DNA of 17,689 nt from NCBI GenBank assembly GCA_013698285.1, contig JACCVE010000081.1:1-17689 (forward strand), in the 5' to 3' direction. Within the stretch, counting starts at the first letter, position 1, and each line of letters starts with the position of its first letter. The position numbers and the translations under genes are program-made. Of this stretch, positions 1 to 7,328 are shown piece after piece. This stretch comes from Chloroflexia bacterium (GTDB lineage: Bacteria > Chloroflexota > Chloroflexia > Thermomicrobiales > UBA6265). The notes under the pieces are model-generated. The model did not search any database, was not told where the DNA came from, and worked only from the letters and a program-made list of their open reading frames with translations.

Positions 1-131
1 GGCCCGGGCCGGGCGGCGTCGCCCGAAGTCATGGACCCGCGATACCGCGTGCGGTGATCGGCCCCACCGCGCGGACGAACCGGTGCCGTGCCGAACCGGC
101 GCCGACTTGATCGATGAGGAATGAGGCAGCG

Positions 132-470
132 ATGAGCGTCACGTCCAACCCGTCCCGGAAGCCAGGCCCGCGCGACAACGACCGCCGGCGCGGTAAGGGT
201 GTCAACCCCGCCACCCGGCGCGCGATGGAGATCCGCCGGGCCGAGACGGTCGCCCGCTCCGCCCCCATCTCGGCCGGTGCGCAACGAACCGTGGCCGCCC
301 CCCGCATTGCCCGCCGTGATTCGGTCGCCCGGGCCAGCCGGGGTCCTGCCGCCCTACCCCGGGGCATCGAGATGCTCTACATCCGTCACGACCTGCGCCG
401 GATGATCTTCACCGCGGCAGGGTTGCTGGTCGTGATGCTGGTCGTGCTGGTCGTCCTGGCCGCCATCTAG
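132..470 (+). CDS. Small basic protein with a C-terminal membrane anchor, unknown function
   Basis: I do not recognise a family. From the ATG at 132 the product has 112 residues. Roughly residues 1-87 are rich in Arg, Ala, Pro and Ser and look mostly unstructured and strongly basic. The last ~21 residues (IFTAAGLLVVMLVVLVVLAAI) form one uninterrupted hydrophobic stretch ending at the stop codon, preceded by the basic segment HDLRR. This is the layout of a tail-anchored single-pass protein with the basic part in the cytoplasm. I prefer the ATG at 132 over the in-frame one at 114 because a purine-rich GAGGAATGAGGCAG stretch lies just before it. The basic part could bind nucleic acid or phospholipid, but that is speculation. 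It converges on the permease operon that ends at 869. Confidence 0.6.
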   Translation: MSVTSNPSRKPGPRDNDRRRGKGVNPATRRAMEIRRAETVARSAPISAGAQRTVAAPRIARRDSVARASRGPAALPRGIEMLYIRHDLRRMIFTAAGLLVVMLVVLVVLAAI

Positions 471-868
471 AGCGCGTGATGGACTGATGGCCGCGCGGAT
501 GAGAGGGCGATGGGGCCATGAGCTACGTGAGGGCCACGGTCTCTAGCCAGCCACCGTCGCGACCACTGGTTCGTCGTCCGTCGCGAGGCGACGCAACCTC
601 GTCGCCCAGACCGAGGGGCGCCCCACGACCCAGCGCTGGGGCACGATCACGACGCCTCGCTCGGTCGCCGGCGGGTTCACGTGCTCCGAACCGCGGGCCG
701 TCCCGTCCGGTCGTCGGTGCACGAACGGCTACCCTGAATCGGTGTCATGGCTCGCGTGCGGACATCGTCGTGGTCGCCGCGAGTGGCCACACGCTCCGCT
801 CGCCCCGATCGCCCCACACGGGATAACGACGGCGTCGCCTCGCCGGTAGAAACGCCGGAGCGGTGACA
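471..868. other. Intergenic region between convergent genes, no gene seen
   Basis: I see no convincing gene here. A plus-strand open frame at 518-826 encodes a Ser/Arg/Pro-rich product with no recognisable domain and no good ribosome binding site, typical of chance frames in GC-rich DNA. The region holds a small perfect hairpin at 579-593 (CGTCGC, loop GAG, GCGACG) and a weak one at 827-837. Neither has a T-rich tail, so termination of the two converging transcripts here is possible but not demonstrated. Confidence 0.5.
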
Positions 869-1843
869 TCAGTCACCCAAGCGTGGGTCGAACGCGTCGC
901 GGATCCCGTTGCCGACGAGGTAGAGCGCGAGCGAGGTCAGATAGATCATCGCGCCCGGGATGATGACCTTGGCAGGATAGGCCCGGAGGAACTGGGTCGC
1001 CTCGCCCAGCATGTTGCCCCAGGAGGGGGTCGGTACCTGGACACCGACGCCGAGGTAGCTGAGCGCGGCCTCGTCCACGATCAGCACCGGGATCGCGATC
1101 GCCGCGTAGATGACGATCAGGGGCATGATGTTCGGCAGGAGGTGACGGGTCAGGATTCGCCACGCCGGTGCGCCGACGACGCGAGCCGCCTCGATGTACT
1201 CTCGCCGGCGCAGGGAGAGCACCTCGCCCCGGATGATCCGGGCGATTCCTGGCCACGAAACTCCGGCGAGGACAAACGCCAAACCAACCGGGCCCGGACG
1301 GTAGAGGGTCGTGATCAGGATCAGCAACGCCAGTCCCGGGATAGCGAGCAACACGTCCACCAGGCGCATCAGCAAGGAATCGACCCAGCCGCCGAAGTAC
1401 CCCGACACGAGCCCGACCCCGCCACCCAAGACGAGGGTGGCGAAGGTCGACAGGAAGGCGATCATCAGGGAGACGCGGCCACCGTAGGCGAGCCGCGTCA
1501 GGATGTCCCGACCGTTCCCGTCGCTGCCGAGCACGTACCCGTTGGTCATCGTCGGGCTGAGCTTGTCCGCGAGGTGGTTCTCGCTGTAGGAGAACCCGGT
1601 CACGTATCTCGAGATGAGCCCCGCGCTGAGGACGAAAAGCCCGATCAGGGCGATGACCATCAGTGAACCGAGGGCAAGGTGGTTCTTGCGAAACCGGTTC
1701 CACGACCGTCGGTAAAAGCCCGGTGTCTTGCGAAGCTGGGCGCGTTCGAGCGCGCCGAGACCCGGTTCCCGCCCCCGGGCCCGTTCCCCAGAGCCGGGTC
1801 GCAGGTCGACGGTCGCCTGGTTCGATCGACCTGCCTGCTCCAT
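869..1843 (-). CDS. ABC transporter permease, OppC/DppC type
   Basis: This is the second inner-membrane permease of a peptide/nickel/opine-type ABC importer (BPD_transp_1 family), which pairs with the OppB-like permease to form the channel. The 324-residue product has a ~45-residue basic N-terminal tail, the typical first membrane helix (HLALGSLMVIALIGLFVLSAG), the LGSDGNGRDILTRLAYGGR segment usual in OppC/DppC, several further membrane helices, and the EAA loop (EYIEAARVVGAPAWRILTRH) that contacts the ATPase. It ends in the usual DAFDPRLGD. I chose the ATG at 1843, about 11 bases behind an AGGAG motif; a GTG at 1852 would leave only 2 bases of spacing. It is the last gene of the operon and no ATPase gene follows. 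The substrate cannot be told from sequence. Confidence 0.93.
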   Translation of the reverse strand: MEQAGRSNQATVDLRPGSGERARGREPGLGALERAQLRKTPGFYRRSWNRFRKNHLALGSLMVIALIGLFVLSAGLISRYVTGFSYSENHLADKLSPTMTNGYVLGSDGNGRDILTRLAYGGRVSLMIAFLSTFATLVLGGGVGLVSGYFGGWVDSLLMRLVDVLLAIPGLALLILITTLYRPGPVGLAFVLAGVSWPGIARIIRGEVLSLRRREYIEAARVVGAPAWRILTRHLLPNIMPLIVIYAAIAIPVLIVDEAALSYLGVGVQVPTPSWGNMLGEATQFLRAYPAKVIIPGAMIYLTSLALYLVGNGIRDAFDPRLGD

Positions 1844-1897
1844 CGCCGTCACCGCTCCTGGTTGATCATGACCGTCTCGCCCGCGGCCTCGTCGAGG

Positions 1898-2866
1898 TCA
1901 GTCGAAGCGCACGCGGGGATCGAGGATGCCGTACATCACGTCGGCAATGAGGTTGCTGACCATGGTGAGCGCCGCGAACAGGAGCGTCGTCCCCATCACC
2001 ATCGTATAGTCGCGTCGCCCGACCGCCTCGATGGTCAGCCGGCCCATCCCGGGCCAGGCGAAGATGTTTTCGATGATCAGGGCTCCCCCGAAGAGCCCCG
2101 GCAGTGATAGGCCGACCAGCGTCACCAGCGGCAGGAACGCGTTGCGGGCGGCATGCCGAAAGATGACGGACCGGTGGGCCAGCCCCTTGGACCGTGCCGT
2201 CCGCACGAAGTCCTGCCCCAGCGTCTCCAGCATCTGCGACCGGATATAGGCCGACCAGCCCCCGATCTGGATCAGGGCCAACGACAGGGTGGGAAGGACC
2301 AGATGCTGCGCCCGGTCGACGAACCCGCCGCCGTCCCGTGGCGACGTCATGCCGCCGACGGGCAGTGAGGGCAGTCCCCACTCCCGAAACTTCAGCGCGA
2401 AGAGGATCACCAACAGCAGCGCGAGGTAGAACGTCGGCATGGCATACATCACGACCGCCGCCAGGCTAGCGGAGTGGTCGAACCAAGTTCGGTACCGGTC
2501 CGCGGCATAGATGCCGAGCGGCACGGCCACCAGCAGCGCGAGCGCGAGTGACGAGATCGTCAGGAGCAGGGTGTTCGGCAGCACATCCAAGATGCGACCG
2601 GCGACCGGCACCTCGTTGTGCATCGACACCCCGAGGTCACCGCGCGCCAGCTCGCCGAGCCACTCGACGTACCGCTCCGGCCAGGGCCGGTCGAGCCCGA
2701 GCTGGCGCTCGAGCCGGGCCGCGTCCTCGGGCCGGAACTTGGGATTGGCGCGAAGCTGGGTGACGGGGCTCCCGGGGATCAGGTTGATGATCGCGAAGGT
2801 CAGAAACGTCACCCCGAGGAGCAGCGGGAGCATCAGCAGCAGGCGTCGCACGACATACGCGATCAT
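1898..2866 (-). CDS. ABC transporter permease, OppB/DppB type
   Basis: This is the first inner-membrane permease of the same importer. The 322-residue product begins with the signature OppB/DppB N-terminus (MIAYVVRRLLLMLPLLLGV, then IPGSPV), and has a ~70-residue periplasmic-side segment with the typical LGLDRPWPERYVEWLG. Further membrane helices and the EAA loop (RTARSKGLAHRSVIFRHAARNAFLP) follow, and it ends with the family-typical YGILDPRVRFD. Length and motif order are normal and nothing is broken. The start is the first possible ATG and matches the family N-terminus; only a weak G-rich ribosome binding site precedes it. It lies 80 bases behind the binding-protein gene, with a large hairpin between them, and 54 bases ahead of the OppC-like gene. 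Confidence 0.94.
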   Translation of the reverse strand: MIAYVVRRLLLMLPLLLGVTFLTFAIINLIPGSPVTQLRANPKFRPEDAARLERQLGLDRPWPERYVEWLGELARGDLGVSMHNEVPVAGRILDVLPNTLLLTISSLALALLVAVPLGIYAADRYRTWFDHSASLAAVVMYAMPTFYLALLLVILFALKFREWGLPSLPVGGMTSPRDGGGFVDRAQHLVLPTLSLALIQIGGWSAYIRSQMLETLGQDFVRTARSKGLAHRSVIFRHAARNAFLPLVTLVGLSLPGLFGGALIIENIFAWPGMGRLTIEAVGRRDYTMVMGTTLLFAALTMVSNLIADVMYGILDPRVRFD

Positions 2867-2902
2867 CGGTCAACCACCCACCCACGAGACCGGCCAACGC
2901 GG

Positions 2903-2939
2903 GCCGGGGGGCGAGGGCACGATGCCCTCGCCCCCTGGC
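2903..2939 (-). promoter_or_regulatory. Large intercistronic hairpin between binding-protein and permease genes
   Basis: A perfect 13-bp inverted repeat (2907-2919 with 2923-2935, 3-base loop) can be extended by further pairs to 2903-2939. In the operon transcript it begins 11 bases after the binding-protein stop codon. No U-run follows, so it is unlikely to be a simple full terminator. Similar hairpins between binding-protein and permease genes in other ABC operons protect the upstream mRNA or attenuate downstream expression; that role here is inferred. Confidence 0.7.
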
Positions 2940-2946
2940 GGGACGA

Positions 2947-4710
2947 CTACTCTTGGATCCAGATGTAGATCAGCTCGGTGCCCCACGGACCCGGAGTGTA
3001 GTTCTGCAGCCGGTCGTTGTAGGCGACGATCGCCTGGCTGAAGTGGGTGACCATGATCGGCACGTCCTCGTTGACGATATTGGACGCCTCGATCAGCAAC
3101 TGCGCCCGCCGCTCCTCGTCGAACTCGCGACGCGCCTGGTTGTGGATCTCGTCGAGCCCCGGGTTGCAGTACCGCATGTCGTTGAAGCCGACCTGGTACT
3201 GGTCGCAGCCGAACATCGCATCCTGGATGAAGCTGGCGTCCCAGCTGAACCCATACTGCGCGACCGCGAAGGTCGGGGTGGTGGTGGTCGCCTCGATCAG
3301 CGCCGGGAACTCCAGGGCCCGCGGCGTCATCTCGACCCCGACCTGCCGCCAGGCATCCTGAATGTAGGCCACGAGCTGGTCCGAGGTCGGAGACCCGGAC
3401 GGGTAGAGGTACTCGAAGGCCATCTCCTGGCCCTCCCGGTCGACCGTGCCGTCACCGTTCGTGTCGGCCCAGCCCGCCTCGGTCAGCAGTTGCCGCGCCC
3501 GCTCCTGGTCGAAGGTGTATTGGGTCGTGATCTGGTCCGGGGAATAGGCGTAGGAGATGACCGGCTGGGTGCCCTGGGCCACCTCACCATAGCCGAGCAG
3601 GATGTCGTTGACGATCGCCTCGCGATCCATCGCGTAGAAGAGCGCCTGGCGCACCCGCGCGTCCTGGAACAACGTGGTCACCGCAGGGTCAAGGTTGTAT
3701 TCAATGTAGGTGAATCCCTGGGTCGGGTAGTCGGTAACGACGATGCCTTCGGTCCCCTCGATGGCCGAGACATCGGCCGGCTCAAGCTCCGCGGTGTCGA
3801 GTTCGTCATTCAGCAGGGCGTTGACCACCTGCTGCTGATCCGGCCAGATCCGGAGACTGTAGGCGTCGATGTACGGCACCTTGCCGTAGAAGTCGTCGTT
3901 GCGGGCTAGGGTCACGCTCTCGCCCTGCCGCCACTCTTGGAACCTGAACGGCCCACTGCCGATCACCATCGACGTATCCTGCCCGGTGCTGCCCGGGTGG
4001 GTCTTCCACTGGTCGAACGGGACGCTCCCCCAGATGTGCTTCGGCACGATGTAGATGGCGAAGATGTCGTAGAGGAAGCTGGCCAGTGGTTCGGTGGCGA
4101 CGAGTTCGACCGTGTCGGCGTCGACCGCCCGGTAGGAGGCCACGGCATTATTGAAGGTGCCGGTGTACGTGCTGCCCGTCGCCTCGTCGGCGAGGGCGTC
4201 CATGCTGAAGACCACGTCCTCGGCGGTGACATCGACGCCGTCGTGGAACCTGGCGTCCTGGTTCAGGCGGAAGGTGTAGGTGACGCGGTCCGGCGCGATC
4301 TCCCAGCTATCCGCGAGGCCGAGCGGCGCCGGCTGCCCGGTCCGGGGATCGCCCCCGATCAGCGAGTCGTAGATGAATCCCATGACAGTGGATGTCTGCA
4401 CCTCTTCAGAGAGCAGCGGGTTGAGCGTTTGGATATCGGACGTCCCAGCGTCGATGAAGGTCCCGCCCTGCTGCGCCGCCTCGGTGTAGCCGAGATCGGC
4501 ATCGATCTCCGCTCGGAGCTGGTCACGCGTCGGCGACTGGATCGTCTCCCCAAGCGCGACCGGCGACCCGGCGGGGGACGCGACGGGCGATGCTCCCGGG
4601 GTGGCGTCTTGGGCCAACGCAGCCGCGGCCGGTGCCAACAGCATTGCCAAAAGCAACGCCGTTAGCCAGCCGAACGATCGAAAACGGGCACCTCGCATCG
4701 TCTGATCCAT
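2947..4710 (-). CDS. Extracellular solute-binding protein of a peptide-type ABC importer (SBP_bac_5)
   Basis: This is the exported receptor that captures the substrate and hands it to the two permeases encoded downstream. The product has 587 residues. A signal peptide covers about residues 1-33 (basic start, hydrophobic LTALLLAMLLAPAAAALA, predicted cut before QDATPG). There is no lipobox cysteine. An Ala/Ser/Pro/Val spacer follows (GASPVASPAGSPVA). The mature part shows family 5 landmarks: LNPLLSEE, a YDSLIGGDP segment, RFHDGVDVTAEDVVFSMD, VIGSGPFRFQEW, and RVRQALFYAMDREAIVN. Residues 416-427 (DTNGDGTVDREG) form a calcium-loop-like insert common in this family. I chose the ATG at 4710 because it starts the signal peptide and a GGGGGGGAC stretch lies just before it; longer in-frame starts up to 4941 would bury the signal peptide. 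The substrate could be a peptide, sugar oligomer or metal chelate. Confidence 0.93.
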   Translation of the reverse strand: MDQTMRGARFRSFGWLTALLLAMLLAPAAAALAQDATPGASPVASPAGSPVALGETIQSPTRDQLRAEIDADLGYTEAAQQGGTFIDAGTSDIQTLNPLLSEEVQTSTVMGFIYDSLIGGDPRTGQPAPLGLADSWEIAPDRVTYTFRLNQDARFHDGVDVTAEDVVFSMDALADEATGSTYTGTFNNAVASYRAVDADTVELVATEPLASFLYDIFAIYIVPKHIWGSVPFDQWKTHPGSTGQDTSMVIGSGPFRFQEWRQGESVTLARNDDFYGKVPYIDAYSLRIWPDQQQVVNALLNDELDTAELEPADVSAIEGTEGIVVTDYPTQGFTYIEYNLDPAVTTLFQDARVRQALFYAMDREAIVNDILLGYGEVAQGTQPVISYAYSPDQITTQYTFDQERARQLLTEAGWADTNGDGTVDREGQEMAFEYLYPSGSPTSDQLVAYIQDAWRQVGVEMTPRALEFPALIEATTTTPTFAVAQYGFSWDASFIQDAMFGCDQYQVGFNDMRYCNPGLDEIHNQARREFDEERRAQLLIEASNIVNEDVPIMVTHFSQAIVAYNDRLQNYTPGPWGTELIYIWIQE

Positions 4711-4773
4711 TTCGTCCCCCCCGTGCTCGGGCACTACGACTCGACGGCGGCGCGTCCGTGCGCCGGGGCGCGG

Positions 4774-4802
4774 AGTATACCGTGTGACCAATCGTTTCGC
4801 GA
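4774..4802 (-). promoter_or_regulatory. Candidate promoter of the ABC importer operon
   Basis: On the minus strand the hexamer TATACT (4779-4774) matches five of six bases of the sigma-70 -10 element and stands out from its GC-rich surroundings. The -35 position 17 bases upstream (about 4802-4797, TCGCGA) is poor, so an activator or a different -35 may be used. Transcription would begin near 4767, giving a leader of about 57 bases before the ATG at 4710. Confidence 0.45.
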
Positions 4803-4840
4803 GAGCCGCCAAAGCCGTCGCACCGGCTGCGTGGTCTCTC
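4801..4840. repeat. Inverted repeat overlapping the -35 region of the ABC operon
   Basis: GAGAGCC at 4801-4807 pairs with GGTCTCTC at 4833-4840 apart from one bulged T, and AGCCG at 4813-4817 pairs with CGGCT at 4824-4828 inside it. It overlaps the -35 position of the predicted operon promoter, so it could be an operator. It could also be part of the tig 3' end. Confidence 0.35.
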
Positions 4841-4857
4841 CTGGGGCGACCCCACCT

Positions 4858-4887
4858 CTCACCCACGCTGGGCCAGCGTGCGGTGAG
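4858..4887. repeat. Long inverted repeat upstream of the ABC operon
   Basis: CTCACC+CACGCTG (4858-4870) pairs with CAGCGTG+GGTGAG (4874-4880 and 4882-4887) around a 3-base loop: 13 base pairs with a single unpaired C at 4881. It lies about 200 bases beyond the tig stop codon and about 80 bases upstream of the -10 of the ABC operon. It may be a factor-dependent or U-less terminator of tig, or a binding site for a dimeric regulator. There is no T-run on either side. Confidence 0.55.
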
Positions 4888-5085
4888 TGCCCAACGGCGG
4901 TCGGGCTGCCGGGGCCCACGTCGGGCTCCCGTTGCCGCCACGATGATGGGTCGTCGAGCGCTCGTCCGCCCGTACCGCTCGTTTCCTGCCGGGGCATGAC
5001 CACAAGCCCCAGCGTCGATCGCCCCGGCCGCGACGCCGGAGGTCCGACCGCTCCGGTCAACCGCGATGGGACAGGCGCCGGCGAG

Positions 5086-6819
5086 CTAGTACGTCGGGTT
5101 CGGCAGGCTCCCGCCGGTGCTCGGCTCGCCGAGGGACTCCCGCTCTTCCGGCGTCTGACCGTCGTCGCTTCCCAGGGAGTCACCGGCCGCGTCGTCGCTG
5201 CCGGCCGTCGCCGTACCCACGGCGTCGGTTTCGGTCTCATGGCCGACGGCCGCCGCCTGTTCGACGTCACTGGCCCGTCCCTCGTCCGCCACCTCCGCGA
5301 CGCTGACGGCGGCGTCCGGGTCCGGCACACTGGCCGTGGCGGCGATGTCACCGGGCTGCCCAGACATCGTGCCCGTGGTGATCACCGCGTCCTCCGCCAT
5401 GGCCGTGATGCGTTCATCCTCCGAGACGGTCGAGGTCCCGTCCTCTGACCCGGGGAGGACACCGGTCGCGTCCGAGACTCCGCCCGGTGCCTCAGCGTCG
5501 CCCACCGGGGCCTCCCAGCCGTTGACGGTCGCCCCGCGTCCGCCGGTGGCCAGTTCGATCAACCGGTCCCCCAGCCGCTGCTCGAAGAGGTTATTGCGCA
5601 TCACGCGCTGGAAGTACTCGCCAGCGTAGATCTCACGCAGGCGTTCGGGTTCGGCGGCGCCCTCGGAGAGGCGGTCGATCTCGGCCGCGATATCGGCGTC
5701 GGAGATCACGATATGCTCGCGTTCGGCGACCGCCCGGATCACCAGCGACGACCTGAGCCGCCGGGCCGAATCGGGCCGCATCTCCGCCCGCATCTCCTCC
5801 AAGGACTGCCCGTTCGATCGAAGATACGTCTCCAGGGGGACCTGCTCCTGGGACAGGCGCATCCGTAACCGGTTCACGTCTTCGTCCAGGCTCTCCTCGA
5901 TCATCGTCGCCGGCGGATCGACGGTCGCCACCCCGGTGATCGCCTCGGTGACCTCGTTGACGACCAAGGTGCGCAACTCGCGCGTCTTGGCCTGGTGCAG
6001 GTCATCACGGACCTGGCGACGCAGGTCGTCGACCGACTCCGCGTCGCCGACCTCCTTCGCGAAGTCGTCGTCCAGGGCCAGCGGCTCGCGCTCCTTGAGC
6101 GCTTGGAGCGTGACGACGTAGGTCAACGTCTTGCCGCGGACCAATTCGTCGACCGACTCATCGTCGTCCTCGAAGACGATGTCGAAGGTCCGCTCCTCAC
6201 CGGTGTGCATCTCCCGGACCTGCTCGAGCAAGCCTTCGAAGAGGTTGCTCTCGCCGAGGACGAAGGTCGCGCCCTCCACCGGGGCCTGGAACGGCTCGCC
6301 CGCGTCGGTCACGGCGATGTCGAGGGTGACCTGGTCGCCGTCGCGGGGCGAACGCGGCTCGGCCGGATCGGCCCAGGGGCTCCGGGTCAGGCGAAGCCGG
6401 TCGATGACGGTATCGACCTCGGCCCCATCGATCGCGGCGTCGCGGGGCTCGACCCGTACGCCGGTGTAGTCACCGAGGTCGACCTCGGGGTAGACCGGCA
6501 CGGTGACCGTGAACCCGACCGGCTCGATCGCCGTGATCTCCACCTCGGGCTGCGCGACCGGAATCAGCGATTCTTGGGTCAGGGCCTGCCGGTACAGCGC
6601 GTCGATGACCTCTTTGTGCGCCTCTTCGACGAAGAGACCTCGCCCGTAGTACCGCTCGATCATCACCCTGGGCGCCTTACCCTTCCGGAAACCCGGAACG
6701 GTGATGCCCTTGCCGACCGACCGGTAGGCACGGTCTAGGGCCGTGTTGAACTCGGTGTCATCGGCGACGATGTCGAGCCGGACTTGGCTCTCCGGCAAGC
6801 GCTCCACGGTTAGTTTCAC
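5086..6819 (-). CDS. tig: Trigger factor (ribosome-associated chaperone/prolyl isomerase) with long acidic C-terminal tail
   Basis: Trigger factor binds the ribosome exit site near L23 and shields and folds nascent chains. The N-terminal domain carries the ribosome-binding signature GFRKGKAPR at residues 43-51. The FKBP-like isomerase domain covers roughly 150-235 (GDQVTLDIAVTD, FVLGESNLFEGLLEQVREM), and the helical C-terminal chaperone domain roughly 240-433. Residues ~434-577 are an extra low-complexity tail rich in Asp, Glu, Ala, Gly, Ser and Thr, without any lysine, that E. coli trigger factor (432 residues) lacks. I start at the GTG at 6819 (MKLTVERLPESQVRLDI) because AAGGA lies 9 bases upstream and the N-terminus fits the family; a GTG at 6825 would have only 3 bases of spacing. 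It is a single gene with its own promoter; clpP/clpX, its frequent neighbours elsewhere, are not adjacent. Confidence 0.95.
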   Translation of the reverse strand: MKLTVERLPESQVRLDIVADDTEFNTALDRAYRSVGKGITVPGFRKGKAPRVMIERYYGRGLFVEEAHKEVIDALYRQALTQESLIPVAQPEVEITAIEPVGFTVTVPVYPEVDLGDYTGVRVEPRDAAIDGAEVDTVIDRLRLTRSPWADPAEPRSPRDGDQVTLDIAVTDAGEPFQAPVEGATFVLGESNLFEGLLEQVREMHTGEERTFDIVFEDDDESVDELVRGKTLTYVVTLQALKEREPLALDDDFAKEVGDAESVDDLRRQVRDDLHQAKTRELRTLVVNEVTEAITGVATVDPPATMIEESLDEDVNRLRMRLSQEQVPLETYLRSNGQSLEEMRAEMRPDSARRLRSSLVIRAVAEREHIVISDADIAAEIDRLSEGAAEPERLREIYAGEYFQRVMRNNLFEQRLGDRLIELATGGRGATVNGWEAPVGDAEAPGGVSDATGVLPGSEDGTSTVSEDERITAMAEDAVITTGTMSGQPGDIAATASVPDPDAAVSVAEVADEGRASDVEQAAAVGHETETDAVGTATAGSDDAAGDSLGSDDGQTPEERESLGEPSTGGSLPNPTY

Positions 6820-6878
6820 GACCACTCGTCCTTGGCTAAGCCGTTCATCTCACCAGAGCGACGGCCACGGCGAACGCG

Positions 6879-6927
6879 CGAGGGCCGCTCGACGCCGCCG
6901 GTGCTGGGCGAGATCGAACGGCCCTCG
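6879..6927 (-). promoter_or_regulatory. Long stem-loop in the tig 5' leader
   Basis: In the minus-strand RNA, CGAGGGCCGTTCGA (6927-6914) pairs with TCGAGCGGCCCTCG (6892-6879): 14 pairs including one G-U, with a 21-base loop (6913-6893). The one non-Watson-Crick position is a G-U pair only in the minus-strand RNA; in the opposite RNA it is a C-A mismatch, which favours a function in the tig transcript. The stem ends about 60 bases before the start codon. I do not recognise a known leader family. Confidence 0.55.
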
Positions 6928-6949
6928 AAATACTCATCCCTGGCGCCCG

Positions 6950-6958
6950 AGTATAGCA
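6950..6958 (-). promoter_or_regulatory. tig: Candidate promoter of tig (extended -10)
   Basis: On the minus strand TGCTATACT (6958-6950) is an extended -10 element: TG, one base, then TATACT, five of six matches to consensus. The -35 position (about 6978-6973, ACGTGG) is weak, as is allowed for extended -10 promoters. Transcription would start near 6943, leaving a leader of about 120 bases that contains the 6879-6927 stem-loop. Confidence 0.5.
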
Positions 6959-7256
6959 GAGGAAGTCCAAGGCCACGTGCCGGGAGCGGTCTCGTGACCC
7001 GGCCCGCGGTGACATCTGACGCCGCCGACGCCGCCGCGACGCATCCCGGCGCACCGTACCCGAGCGGCCCCGGCGCCCCAGAATGGATATGCGCGCCCCG
7101 TCCGACGCGCGAGCGCTGACGGTTTCTTCCAGCCCGGCATCGACCGAATCCGGCATGCCTCCGTATCACCGGCGGCCCTGTCCCGGTGCGAGCGATGATC
7201 CGCCGCCATATCCAGTCGCGCCATACCGTGACATACGGACACATCGTACGTACATA

Positions 7257-7284
7257 TTGTCATCGGGATGTCGTGGGTGATAAG
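7257..7284 (+). promoter_or_regulatory. Candidate promoter of the SH3/M23 peptidase gene
   Basis: TTGTCA at 7257-7262 matches five of six bases of the -35 consensus; 16 bases later GATAAG (7279-7284) matches four of six of the -10. It sits in a locally AT-richer stretch. An 8-base palindrome, GTACGTAC (7246-7253), lies directly upstream and could be an operator. The resulting leader would be about 230 bases long. Confidence 0.4.
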
Positions 7285-7328
7285 GTGGCCCCATCGCCCC
7301 GTCATGAAAGACCAACGTGTCCGTACGT

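Larger units (their letters stand above)
4711..5085. other. Intergenic region between tig and the ABC operon
   Basis: Both flanking genes are on the minus strand. No gene is visible. The region contains the predicted operon promoter (-10 at 4774-4779), two inverted repeats (4801-4840 and 4858-4887) listed separately, and a small hairpin at 5046-5058 (GACCG, 3-base loop, CGGTC) about 30 bases beyond the tig stop codon that could belong to its 3' end. The rest shows nothing I can interpret. Confidence 0.5.

Noticed and set aside
1..57. Possible C-terminal end of an upstream plus-strand gene (frame 1, ending in DPRYRVR and a TGA at 55-57)
   Set aside because: Only 18 codons are visible, too few to tell a real gene end from a chance frame in GC-rich DNA.
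518..826. Plus-strand open frame of 102 codons
   Set aside because: The product is Ser/Arg/Pro-rich with no domain, and no convincing ribosome binding site precedes it.
863..1666. Long plus-strand frame opposite the OppC-like permease
   Set aside because: Its Asp/Gln/Arg-rich product is the mirror of a clear permease gene on the other strand, a usual shadow in GC-rich sequence.
3430..3470. Dockerin-like or EF-hand calcium protein suggested by DTNGDGTVDREG
   Set aside because: This short insert is common inside family 5 solute-binding proteins and is a single copy here.
7083..7280. Small plus-strand frame of 65 codons in the tig-M23 intergenic region
   Set aside because: No ribosome binding site and a composition unlike neighbouring proteins; it also overlaps the promoter candidate.
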